A stretch of 64,000 nt of DNA from contig CAWBZX010000037.1 of assembly GCA_963793295.1 (NCBI GenBank), positions 62,001 to 126,000 on the forward strand. Reading direction: 5' to 3'. The first letter of the stretch is position 1, and every line of letters starts with the position of its first letter. This stretch comes from JAHDHW01 sp963793295. GTDB lineage: Bacteria > Bacteroidota > Bacteroidia > Chitinophagales > Saprospiraceae. This document shows, in pieces, positions 56,012 through 64,000 of this stretch. The position numbers and the translations under genes were made by a program. The notes beneath the pieces are model-generated. The model saw nothing but the letters and a program-made list of their open reading frames with translations. It made no database searches and was not told where the DNA came from.

Positions 56012-56659
56012 TTGATTTCTTTTAAAAAGAAATACGAAAATTATACTGACGAGGAGTTGGTAAAATACATTGTCAAGGGCAATGAAAAAGCCTTTGATGA
56101 GCTGTACCAAAGGTACGCACAAAAGATGCACTCCTTTTTTTACCGCAACCTTGGGAAAGACATCAATCAAGCCAATGATTTTATTCAGGAGCTCTTTATA
56201 AAAATTATCGAAAAAGGGAATCTTTTTGATCCTTCAAAAAAGTTCTCCACCTGGATTTATGCCATTGCAGGGAATATGTGCAAAAATGAATATCGCCGAA
56301 TTCAGAGGCATGCTGTTTTGGGTTTACCAACTGATTTTAAAGATCGCCTTTTTGCTAATAGCTCCTCGGATAATGATTATGACCAATCTGTTTTCGAACA
56401 ATATTTGCAAAAGGAGCTGGATCAAATGGAAGCGCCACACCGGGAGTGCTTTTTGCTGCGCTACCAACAGGAACTGAGTATTAAAGAAATAGCCGATATT
56501 TTGGATTGTCCGGAAGGAACGGTAAAGTCCCGCATTTTTTATACCCTGAAAAAATTATCTGAGAAACTACAATATTTTAAACCTGACCATCTCAAAAAAA
56601 AAGATTATGAAACGTCTGGAAAAGAAACTGGAAGACCTACTGCTTCAGAAAGAATTTGA
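56012..56659 (+). CDS. ECF sigma-70 factor
   Basis: The 215-residue factor has region 2 (NEKAFDELYQRYAQKMHSFF, QANDFIQELFIKIIEK, FSTWIYAIAGNMCKNEYRR) and region 4 (APHRECFLLRYQQELSIKEI, ADILDCPEGTVKSRIFYTLK). It starts at TTG 56012, two bases after the preceding stop. Its last 53 bases overlap the next gene in another frame, a translational coupling typical of sigma/anti-sigma pairs. The C-terminal 25 residues extend past region 4 and are mostly basic. Confidence 0.92.
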   Translation: MISFKKKYENYTDEELVKYIVKGNEKAFDELYQRYAQKMHSFFYRNLGKDINQANDFIQELFIKIIEKGNLFDPSKKFSTWIYAIAGNMCKNEYRRIQRHAVLGLPTDFKDRLFANSSSDNDYDQSVFEQYLQKELDQMEAPHRECFLLRYQQELSIKEIADILDCPEGTVKSRIFYTLKKLSEKLQYFKPDHLKKKDYETSGKETGRPTASERI

Positions 56660-57296
56660 GGAATTAGGCATCGAAGAACAGAAATGGGTTTTGGCACAGA
56701 TCAGTGCTGAAGAATATTCCGCTATGCGACAGACATTGCTGGAAAGCAAGCATACTTTTCAATTGAATAATCAACCTCAGCTTGATCCAAATATCCAAAA
56801 AAGGCTTCGAAAAATAGTACAGCAAAACAAACAACCCCACCCTACTACAAAATTGTTTCGATATTCAATTCCAGCATGGCAGGCAGTGGCAGCGGCTTGT
56901 GTACTTTTTTTACTTTTCGCGAATTTCAAATCTACATTTACTCCTCAACCCGAGACTATTTATGTTCATCTGACTGATACGGTTTACAGAGATGTTCCAT
57001 TTCGATTGGTGGATTCTACCGCCGAAACTACTCCGGACACAAATACCCAGGTTATTTCAAAAAAAATAAAAAGGGTCAATCAATCTCCAAGTCAAAGTTA
57101 TTATAAACCAAAAACTTCGAAAAAAAGTTATGATACATTACAAGTTAGTTTGCCAGAGTTGAATAATTCCTTTGCGACAACTTATGATACCGCGGTTTTA
57201 AACAGCATGATCAATGATTATTTACAATCATCCGCGGATAAGCACAGGGGCAGCATTGACAAAGCTGCCTTGGATTTGATAGATAGGGTTAATTGA
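56607..57296 (+). CDS. Anti-sigma-factor-like membrane protein
   Basis: The 229-residue product has a helical cytosolic head (MKRLEKKLEDLLLQKEFEEL), one membrane segment (IPAWQAVAAACVLFLLFANF, about 88-107) and a polar C-terminal part of about 120 residues. It overlaps the sigma gene by 53 bases, and topology and position fit an anti-sigma factor. The Gln/Ser-rich tail (NQSPSQSYYKPKTSKK) is low complexity. No zinc motif is visible. It is followed by a bidirectional terminator. Confidence 0.72.
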   Translation: MKRLEKKLEDLLLQKEFEELGIEEQKWVLAQISAEEYSAMRQTLLESKHTFQLNNQPQLDPNIQKRLRKIVQQNKQPHPTTKLFRYSIPAWQAVAAACVLFLLFANFKSTFTPQPETIYVHLTDTVYRDVPFRLVDSTAETTPDTNTQVISKKIKRVNQSPSQSYYKPKTSKKSYDTLQVSLPELNNSFATTYDTAVLNSMINDYLQSSADKHRGSIDKAALDLIDRVN

Positions 57297-57330
57297 CCGC
57301 TATTTTTACCATATGAATAATGCTAAAAAT

Positions 57331-57366
57331 AAACGGCATACGAGTATCTAGACTCATATGCCGTTT
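57331..57366. terminator. Bidirectional terminator between convergent genes
   Basis: Arms AAACGGCATACGAGT and ACTCATATGCCGTTT pair over 15 positions with one mismatch (G-U in one of the two RNAs), loop ATCTAG, and T-rich flanks on both sides. Confidence 0.85.
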
Positions 57367-57408
57367 TATATTTTGCTGTTAGTTTACTTTCTAATAGAAA
57401 AAAAAATC

Positions 57409-58983
57409 TTATTGATAAAAAAGGTTTTTGGTAACCACTCCATCTTCAAAATTCAAAGTAAGCAAATAACCACCTTTCACTAAACTATTCGGCATTGAAA
57501 GATTGATTTTCTGGATTCCTTGTTGCAGTCTCCGTGTTGATTGCAATTCACTCACCAATCGACCATTTACGTCTAACAATTGGATACTAATATCAGTATC
57601 TTCATTCAATCTGAATTCCACAGAAAAGTCGGAAGATACTGGATTTGGATAAATTTGGACATCAGTTTCTTCTGCAATCAATTGGCTTGTGCTCGTAGTC
57701 CCTTCATTGATATATTTTGCCAAAGCCATCTTCCAGGTATCGCTATCCTTCGCCACTCCTCCCGCATAGATGCATCCCGCATCCACATCAATGGATCGTA
57801 TGCTGTTAAAATTAGATTCGGGCTGTGTAGTTGCCCATCCGTTATTTCCAAAAGTCAAGTCATGAACGCCGTTTGCATTCAAACGAACAATCGCAAACTC
57901 GGAAGGGAACCCGCCAGTACTTCCTGCGGCAATAATGTCACCCGATGGCAGTATTTCAAGGTCAAAGATGGACTCATTATCAATCCGAGGAATGATCACT
58001 TCACCATTATTTCCAAAACTAGCATCAATTACCCCTGTGGGCATATATCTGGTTAGGAAAAAATTATTATCCAATTCATCGGTATCAAAAGCTCCACCGC
58101 CAGTTACAATTCGATTTTCATTATCTATAGCAATAACATTTAAACCTGCCACTACATTTGGAGCAATAGTATAAAACACTTTTCCATTATCTCCGAAAGA
58201 ATTGTCTGTTACACCCAGATTGCTGAGTTTCGTAAGAAAAAAAGCATCTTCATCAAAAAAATCAAGGGACACCCTACCGCCAAGAATAATATTATCCTGT
58301 CCATCAACAGCAACCGAAGTGGCATATTCATATGGAGGGCTTTGTCCAAAGTCAATTATTAGATAACCATTAGTTCCAAAATTGGTAAATAGTGATCCAT
58401 CCGTATTAAAACAGCCAACGAAAGCATCCTCGTTTGCACCATTGTAAGAGCGTCCAGCGACAACTATTTTGCCATCTGACAGGAATTTCATATCTGCAAT
58501 TTCATCTTCAGCATAAGTCGAACCACTGAAAGATCCGGTAGCAATTCCATCCACACCAAAGCTGTTGTCCAATGTACCATTTTCCAATATTCTGACAACC
58601 ACATATTGATCTTTGTTGCTAAATCTTGCCCAACCTCCAGCAATATATTTTCCGTCTGCTTGCTGTAAAATAGAACTTGCGCGCCCATTTCCTGACCCTA
58701 ATGGAATGATAACATAGCCATTAGTTCCAAATCCGGTGTCTAATGTTCCATCAAGGTTGAATCTTACAACTGTAAAAACTTCTGTTCCTCCGCTGCTCGT
58801 AAACCCGGAAGCTATTAATTTAGTATCTGATTTTGTTAAAGCCAGGATTTCAGCATTATCCGTACCGTTATCGACAATAGTGACTCCATTAGTTCCAAAG
58901 TCGGTGTCTAATACTCCGTCCTGCGCTGTTACAGTGTTTGAAATCAAGAGTATAGAAAAAATAATTAGGTAAAAGGTTTTCAT
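57409..58983 (-). CDS. T9SS cargo with delta-60 repeats
   Basis: ATG 58983 gives 524 residues with signal peptide MKTFYLIIFSILLISNTVTAQ minus its last part. Six or seven repeats of the form LD.[ST]FG.NG…I.V.G follow (DTDFGTNGVTI, DTGFGTNGYVII, DNSFGVDGIATG, DLTFGNNGWATT), the delta-60/TIGR02608 beta-propeller blades. The last 80 residues (QIYPNPVSSDFSVEFRL … VVTKNLFYQ) form a type A T9SS sorting domain. The protein should be secreted to the surface; its ligand is unknown. The longer reading to 59061 is rejected because it would precede the signal peptide. Confidence 0.92.
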   Translation of the reverse strand: MKTFYLIIFSILLISNTVTAQDGVLDTDFGTNGVTIVDNGTDNAEILALTKSDTKLIASGFTSSGGTEVFTVVRFNLDGTLDTGFGTNGYVIIPLGSGNGRASSILQQADGKYIAGGWARFSNKDQYVVVRILENGTLDNSFGVDGIATGSFSGSTYAEDEIADMKFLSDGKIVVAGRSYNGANEDAFVGCFNTDGSLFTNFGTNGYLIIDFGQSPPYEYATSVAVDGQDNIILGGRVSLDFFDEDAFFLTKLSNLGVTDNSFGDNGKVFYTIAPNVVAGLNVIAIDNENRIVTGGGAFDTDELDNNFFLTRYMPTGVIDASFGNNGEVIIPRIDNESIFDLEILPSGDIIAAGSTGGFPSEFAIVRLNANGVHDLTFGNNGWATTQPESNFNSIRSIDVDAGCIYAGGVAKDSDTWKMALAKYINEGTTSTSQLIAEETDVQIYPNPVSSDFSVEFRLNEDTDISIQLLDVNGRLVSELQSTRRLQQGIQKINLSMPNSLVKGGYLLTLNFEDGVVTKNLFYQ

Positions 58984-59313
58984 AAAAATTGTTTTTGTGT
59001 TTATTAATTGTTTTTGATTTTTTATTGATTGAAAATGAATATTTGATACCATTATGATCATTCATTACAATAGAATTTTAGCCTTCTGTAGTAGCAGCTG
59101 TTCCTTTTTATCTTCTATTTTTTAATTAATTTAGATCACAAGAAATGGTATATATCCTTACTGATCATTTGAGTTGTTTAGTTCTCATTTTTTGAGACGA
59201 CAAAAATAGTATTTACCCCACTAAAACCAAGTGAAAAGCGAAAAAAATGTGGACACTTTAAAGTTGAACTTACCAGATAGGAATAATACATTGAATTGAA
59301 ACCATATTTCGAC
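58984..59313. other. Intergenic region of 330 bases
   Basis: This AT-rich gap lies between two minus-strand genes. No hairpin, repeat, small gene or clear promoter pair was found, although it must hold the promoter of the delta-60 protein gene and the 3' end of the cyclase transcript. Confidence 0.5.
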
Positions 59314-61227
59314 TTAGGCCATCTTAAGTATTTTTACAGGATTAGTTCTTCCTTTTACTTCCACTTCGAGAAATGGTTGAGTCAGTTTAAGCGGTTTTTC
59401 TAATTTCTTATAAACTTCCTCGGTAATGATAAGTTGTGATTTATAGGTTTTATTCAGTTGTTCTACCCGGCTAGCAATAATGACCGGATTTCCTGTTACA
59501 GAGTATTGTTTTCTCGCTTCGGTTCCAACATTGCCAGTGACCACGTAACCTGCATGTAATCCAATACCAATTTTGGTTTTTTGAATGACACCGGCTTCAT
59601 TACGTTCTTTGATCTCCGCAAGGATTTCTTTGGCAGCCGAAAAGGCATTTTGACAATCATTACCACGAGATACCGGAGCTCCAAAAGTAGCCATAAAACC
59701 ATCTCCCATCAACTGATTGATATTACCATTATGTTTCTGGATTATATCAATCATGAATCCAAAAACATTATTCTGATAAGCGATAATTTCTTCCGGGCTT
59801 AGTTTTTCCGCCATCGGAGTGAAGTCTCTAATATCCAAAAACATAATGCAAACAAATCGTCTCTCTCCTGGCTTATTGGAGTTGTTCATTAGAAGTTCTT
59901 TTGCCACATCACCAGAGAGCTGTTGCTTTAGCAATTTTACAATTTTTTGCTCAGCCCCAACCAGTTTATTTCTTGTTTTATCTAAATCCCGATAGGCGAT
60001 GGTGAGCTTTTTATGATCACGTCTTTTAGTGACATAAAAATATAGGGTCACCAATGTGCTAATTAAGATCAAGAGCGTAATTAAAATAGAAGTGTTACGC
60101 AAACGAATCTGTCTTTCTTTTTCTTTTTCTAAGCCGAGGACATTGAGATCAGCAATTTTCTTTTGTTGCTTTAGCAAAAGCATTTCGCTTTCTTTGCGTT
60201 TGTTCTCTGCAGTTGTTTCCAAACTATCAGTTACCATTTTTTGGGAGAGTTCCTGATATAATTTGAAGTAAGCCAGTGATTTTTCAAAATCCTTCTTGCG
60301 AGCAAAACTATCTGATATATCTTTAAGTTTTTTTTGCTCTGCACGAAGTGATTCCTGGATCATTTTTTCCGGCTTAATCTTAATCTCTGCTAATTGTGTT
60401 AAACTATCCATTTTTGAAATGGAGGGAGCAGGCTCAAATGATTCTTCAATCTCTTTGATGGCATCGTTCAGAAATTTTTGCGCCTCAAAATGCTGATCGA
60501 GGCTATCCAGTAACAAGGCAATTTTGAGTTGTAATTCATTGATCTTATCTGCGTCACCCTTATCTCGCAGCAGATTAATTGCTTTTTCATAATGATTTAT
60601 GGATTCTCTAAAATCTCCTTTTTTCTCATTGGATCGTCCAGACATAATCTCGGTTTGAATTTTAATGTCTGTTGAAGCATCGTTAAAAACTTCTCCAACT
60701 TTTAGATCGCCGAAATTTTTAGAAAAAAAGGATTCTTTGATCTCTCCAAGTTCAATCAATGATTCAATTTCTTCGAGATATGTTTCAATTTCTTCGAGAT
60801 TGACATCATGATTAATCTGAATAGATAGTGATTTTGCGGCCTGTAGATTTTCCTGCGCCTCAAAATAATTTTCTTTATCCTAATATGCTTTACCTAATTG
60901 AAAATAGGCCAAAACTAGATGATGACGCTTATTTTGATCAATTAACGAATTGGACTCAACAAAAATATCCTCTCCTAGAGCAACTGCTTGCTTTCCGTAT
61001 TTTAACGCTTTCCGTAGATTTTGTTGTTGGTAATACTGTGTTAGTTTATTAAGTGTTTTAAGTTTATCAAGACCATAAATGTTTTTCAATCCTTCTTCCA
61101 TTTGCTCAATTGAGGATTCCTGCGCGTAAGTGTAATGATGAAGTGGAGGACACATATTGATAATCCAAATCAGACATAATTTGAATAAAAATGAATTTAA
61201 TGGTATGGATTGTGGAAACGAAATCAT
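59314..61227 (-). CDS. TPR-class III nucleotidyl cyclase, interrupted by an in-frame amber
   Basis: From ATG 61227 (signal peptide MISFPQSIPLN…) 637 codons run in one frame except a TAG at 60880-60882, codon 116. The TAG falls inside a TPR helix (LAYFQLGKAY, stop, DKENYFEAQENLQ). TPRs and a long coiled coil precede a membrane helix (NTSILITLLILISTLVTLYF). The cyclase domain follows, with metal Asp residues in FLDIRDFTPM and MGDGFMATFGAP and the loop GLHAGYVVTGNVG. It should make cAMP or cGMP. One base change (for example TTG or TAT) restores the protein. Sequence error or recent inactivation are both possible. Confidence 0.85.
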
Positions 61228-61361
61228 TTTCAGACAATTGATTTTCAATAACTTCCGTATTCTCCTATGAAGTAACCTCAGCATATGTTATTCGTTTTAT
61301 TTTTTCTTTTGATGATTATCCTGTGATAAACAAACGAACTCGAATTTATTAAAAGGAGTTT

Positions 61362-62024
61362 TCACTTTTTTCTGATCAAAGTCAACCCGTCACTTAAAGG
61401 AAGCAGGCTCAGATCAATGCGGTCATCCTTAAAAAGTTTTTCGTTTAATTCACGAATGGCAATGGTTTCGGTTTCGGTGTTTTTATTATCGGCAACTTTA
61501 CCACTCCAAAGCACATTGTCGATAGCAATGAGTCCATTTGGCCGTAAAAGTTGCAAACAGTACTCATAATAATTGTAATAATTTTCTTTATCCGCATCGA
61601 TAAATGCGAAATCAAAAGTTCCTTCTTTTCCTTCCGCAACCAGATTTTGCAAGCTGTCCAATGCAGGTGCAATCCTGAGGTCTATTTTATGCGCTACATC
61701 TGCCATTTCCCAGTATCGCCGACCGACATTCGTCCATTCTTCGCTCACATCCAAAGCAATGAGTTGGCCATCATCAGGAAGGCCCAATGCGACACTCAAA
61801 GCACTGTATCCTGTAAAAACGCCAATTTCAATTCCTTTCCGTCCGCCGATAAGTTGAACCAACAAACGCATAAATTGCCCTTGCTCAGGAGAGATTTGCA
61901 TGTTGTGTTCGGGCAGATTCGCTGTTTCTTCACGAAGCGATTTCAACACCTCTGATTCTTGCAAAGAGACATCTAACAAATATTGGTAAAGCTGGTCGTT
62001 GAGGTTTAGGGTGGTATTTGACAT
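61362..62024 (-). CDS. SAM-dependent O-methyltransferase (CCoAOMT family)
   Basis: The 220-residue protein has the Rossmann SAM site GIEIGVFTGYSALSVALGL, the metal/SAM Asp in LIALDVS and DFAFIDADKENYYNYYEYCL, and IDNVLWSGKVAD. It is the short bacterial catechol-type O-methyltransferase that acts on small hydroxylated substrates with a divalent metal. No biosynthetic cluster adjoins, so the substrate is unknown. ATG 62024 directly precedes the first conserved helix. Confidence 0.93.
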   Translation of the reverse strand: MSNTTLNLNDQLYQYLLDVSLQESEVLKSLREETANLPEHNMQISPEQGQFMRLLVQLIGGRKGIEIGVFTGYSALSVALGLPDDGQLIALDVSEEWTNVGRRYWEMADVAHKIDLRIAPALDSLQNLVAEGKEGTFDFAFIDADKENYYNYYEYCLQLLRPNGLIAIDNVLWSGKVADNKNTETETIAIRELNEKLFKDDRIDLSLLPLSDGLTLIRKK

Positions 62025-62196
62025 GTTTTCCTTTGAGTTTTTGATAATGAACTTTCTAGTTTTCTTTTTTGCCTGGTATTTTTAATATCGCCTTAAGAAA
62101 GCGATTAAATTTAGGCAAATTATTTATTAACAGAAACTTCAATTTTTACATTATTACTTTTTTATACCTAAAACTTCTTTTCTTAAAAATGAAAAA

Positions 62197-62228
62197 GCGG
62201 ATCAAAAGCTCCTTCGCCTTTAATCCGC
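62197..62228 (-). terminator. Rho-independent terminator after the small cationic gene
   Basis: GCGGATCAAAAG (62197-62208) pairs with CTTTAATCCGC (62218-62228) with one mismatch and one bulge, leaving a short loop. On the minus strand TTTTTCATTTTT follows. It lies about 50 bases downstream of the small gene at 62277-62393. Confidence 0.7.
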
Positions 62229-62276
62229 CAAATTCATGGTTATTTGTTTGTTCGATTGTTTTTCTATCAAAAAGAA

Positions 62277-62393
62277 CTAAGATTCGTATTTCTTTTTAAT
62301 CTTAAATGTCTTTACTTTTTTTAAAGCTGTGGCCACTGAAGCGAAACCTAAAACGAAAACAACTGCCAATCCTACTTTTAATAAGCTTTTCAT
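62277..62393 (-). CDS. Small secreted cationic peptide, 38 residues
   Basis: ATG 62393 to TAG 62277 encodes MKSLLKVGLAVVFVLGFA (18 residues) followed by SVATALKKVKTFKIKKKYES. The first half is a textbook signal peptide with likely cleavage after ATA. The mature part would be about 14 residues, with seven lysines and no acidic residue except one late Glu. A terminator about 50 bases downstream on the same strand supports a real gene. It could be a small structural, antimicrobial or signalling peptide, or a leader; no family is recognised. Confidence 0.6.
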   Translation of the reverse strand: MKSLLKVGLAVVFVLGFASVATALKKVKTFKIKKKYES

Positions 62394-62701
62394 CTTTTAT
62401 TGTTTTTTTGGTTACACAAATTTTACCATACAAAGATGAGTTAGATTAAACAGGCAGATCTAGTAAATACGTCCAGTTATTTGTTAGTTTAGTTCAATTT
62501 CTTTTTTAAAAACCTCAACGGGAAACCGTATTTTTTCATTACCAGAAGAAGATTAAAGGCTGTCTTTGACATCTTTTTCTTACCGTTTTTGTTCTTAAAT
62601 TTTCAGGATTTCCTTTACTTCGTGGTGATTTTAGAATAGCCGAATGGAAACGACTAGATTTCAACCTATTATTTATCTGTTCAAATTTTGATTTTCATAT
62701 T
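62394..62701. other. Divergent intergenic region of 308 bases
   Basis: This region lies between the small cationic peptide gene and the reductase gene. It is AT-rich with a few T-runs; no firm promoter pair, repeat or further small gene was found. Confidence 0.5.
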
Positions 62702-63814
62702 ATGAGCACTCAGTTTTATAAGTTAACCGTAGAAAAGATAACAAAGGAAACGGATGATACTGTTTCCCTTTCTTTTATTATACCCGAAGATTTAATCGAT
62801 ACTTTTAAATACCACCATGGACAATATCTTACTTTAAAATTTGATATCAACGGTGAAAGTCATCGCCGGGCTTATTCAATGTCGAGCGCTCCTGATGATG
62901 AACACGTTACTGTTACTGTTAAGCGAGTGCAGGATGGTACAGTTTCGACCTATATCAATGATCATATCCAATCGGGTAGTGAGATCGAGGTCATGCCGCC
63001 ACAAGGGCGTTTTTTTAGCCCTCTGAAAGAAGAAAATCGCAAAACATATTACCTTTTTGGAGCGGGCAGTGGGATTACTCCTTTGATGTCAATTATTAAA
63101 TCGATCCTGGAAAAGGAGCCGCAAAGCACTGTCTTTCTGTTTTATGGAAACAGAAGCGAGGAAAGCATTATTTTCAAAGAAAAGTTGCATCAACTGGAAA
63201 AAAAATACAGTGGTCAACTTATAGTAGAACATATTTTAAGCAAACCTAAAAAGGAAAAAGCTAGTGGATTAAGCAGTATTTTTAAAAAAGTAAGCTATAG
63301 TTGGAATGGAAAGATTGGCAGAATAGATACCAAAACGACCAAACAGTTTCTCGATCAAAATCCTTCCCGAAACACAGCCATTGAATATTTTATTTGTGGC
63401 CCAAATAATATGATCGATAATGTAGAATCTACACTTCTCGAACTAGGTATTGATAAAAAGCATATTCATGCCGAACGTTTTACTTCCGATAAACTTCCTC
63501 ACGAACCTTCAGATTCTTCTAAAACGGAAGCAAAAGGAGCTGCTAATCTCACGGTTCATCTTGATGGTGAAATTATTGAAACATCTATTACAAAAGGGAA
63601 GACCATTCTCGATACATTAATTGATCTAAAATACGAACCTCCATACTCTTGCTATGCCGGTGCTTGTGCTACCTGCATGGGCAAAGTTATTAAAGGTACC
63701 GTTAAAATGGACGTTTGCTTTGCCCTCGACGAAGATGAAGTTGCAAATGGATATATCCTCACTTGCCAGGCTCATCCTACCTCCGATGAGGTTGAAGTAA
63801 CCTATGATGTTTAA
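62702..63814 (+). CDS. FAD/2Fe-2S oxidoreductase, PaaE-like
   Basis: The 370-residue flavoprotein has an FAD-binding barrel (SHRRAYSMSSAPDDEHVTVT, VKRVQDGTVSTYINDHI), an NAD(P)H domain (LFGAGSGITPLMSIIKSILE, FICGPNNMIDNVESTLLELG) and a C-terminal plant-type ferredoxin. The ferredoxin's cluster cysteines lie in PYSCYAGACATCMGKV and ILTCQAHP. This is the arrangement of PaaE and related reductases that feed oxygenases or desaturases. An insert of about 30 residues (KPKKEKASGLSSIFKKVSYS) between the two nucleotide-binding parts is unusual. A short-chain dehydrogenase gene follows 14 bases later. Confidence 0.93.
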   Translation: MSTQFYKLTVEKITKETDDTVSLSFIIPEDLIDTFKYHHGQYLTLKFDINGESHRRAYSMSSAPDDEHVTVTVKRVQDGTVSTYINDHIQSGSEIEVMPPQGRFFSPLKEENRKTYYLFGAGSGITPLMSIIKSILEKEPQSTVFLFYGNRSEESIIFKEKLHQLEKKYSGQLIVEHILSKPKKEKASGLSSIFKKVSYSWNGKIGRIDTKTTKQFLDQNPSRNTAIEYFICGPNNMIDNVESTLLELGIDKKHIHAERFTSDKLPHEPSDSSKTEAKGAANLTVHLDGEIIETSITKGKTILDTLIDLKYEPPYSCYAGACATCMGKVIKGTVKMDVCFALDEDEVANGYILTCQAHPTSDEVEVTYDV

Positions 63815-63828
63815 ATAAACCCAAAACT

Positions 63829-64000
63829 ATGAAAGTTGCAATTATTACGGGTGCTTCTCGTGGAATCGGGAGGTCACTCGCTTTGAAAATGGCTGAAGAA
63901 GATTTCGCAGTTATAAATATTGCACGAAATGCAGCTGATCTTGATTCGCTTGAAAATGAGATCACTAAAAAAGGTGGAACGGCGCGATCCTTCCCGCTGG
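63829..64000 (+). CDS. Short-chain dehydrogenase/reductase, 3' end outside window
   Basis: The first 57 codons are visible: MKVAIITGASRGIGRSLALK, the TGxxxGIG cofactor loop of the SDR family, then the second Rossmann strand INIARN. The NAD(P)-dependent enzyme would reduce or oxidise a carbonyl or alcohol. It follows the PaaE-like reductase gene by 14 bases and may be co-transcribed. The catalytic Tyr-Lys part lies beyond the window. Confidence 0.9.
   Translation, partial: MKVAIITGASRGIGRSLALKMAEEDFAVINIARNAADLDSLENEITKKGGTARSFPL

Noticed and set aside
60880..60882. TAG reassigned to an amino acid
   Set aside because: Other genes in the window end normally at TAG (for example the gene ending at 49221), so the standard bacterial code applies.
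62069..62299. Plus-strand open frame of 76 codons
   Set aside because: It crosses the terminator hairpin and the antisense of the small cationic gene, and its sequence has no protein-like pattern.

Overview
The window looks like a chromosomal segment of a Bacteroidota bacterium, most likely of the Saprospiria/Lewinella type. The evidence is an AT-rich sequence, type IX secretion (T9SS) cargo proteins with type A and type B C-terminal sorting domains, a PorP/SprF-like protein beside an OmpA/PD40 protein and a 2051-residue gliding-type adhesin, SprB-like and HYR repeats, a moaC-moaB fusion, a detached atpD-atpC pair, and promoters of the Bacteroidota form (TTG, about 18-20 bases, TAnnTTTG). No rRNA, tRNA, CRISPR array, transposase or prophage gene was seen.

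Layout. 1-7.1 kb: outer-membrane and surface proteins plus a beta-CASP nuclease. 7.2-9.5 kb: ECF sigma factor, anti-sigma-like membrane protein and a beta-helical DUF4097-type protein. 9.7-19.0 kb: T9SS surface module (OmpA/PD40, PorP/SprF, giant adhesin). 19.8-28.5 kb: housekeeping genes (gltX, NodB deacetylase, exbD, Xaa-Pro aminopeptidase, atpC, atpD, moaCB). 28.7-35 kb: glycosyltransferase and a DUF5691-MoxR-DUF5682 operon (YehL/YehM-like). 35-37.8 kb: carbamoyltransferase, DUF5989 and SxtJ-like trio, its gaps filled with repeats. 38-42.3 kb: scpA and accessory secreted proteins. 42.4-46.4 kb: HPt protein, TPR hybrid kinase and LytTR regulator. 46.4-54.7 kb: rsmI-like, nadA, a porin-like protein, a VWA lipoprotein, YjbQ, LysE, a four-helix-bundle protein behind an 8-bp tandem array, a DPM1-like transferase and AlkB. 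54.9-57.3 kb: a secreted DUF2723-tail-like protein with a second ECF/anti-sigma pair. 57.4-64 kb: a delta-60-repeat T9SS cargo, a TPR-cyclase with an internal stop, an O-methyltransferase, a small cationic secreted peptide, a PaaE-like reductase and the start of an SDR.

Several reading frames are broken by single-base indels. They affect a lipoprotein at about 1678, an adhesin at about 6791, three sites in atpD and one in DUF5989, and there is an in-frame amber in the cyclase. atpD is normally essential, its lesions sit in short homopolymers, and correcting each gene gives a length divisible by three. Residual sequencing error is therefore the simplest explanation, and the other lesions should be read in that light.

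The least explained structures are the (GTTAGTGG)8 array in front of a four-helix-bundle gene and related TTAG-rich repeats elsewhere. Next come a pair of dispersed intergenic elements about 6 kb apart, the YehL/YehM-like operon without its usual VWA and SWIM partners, and the 38-residue cationic peptide gene with its own terminator.
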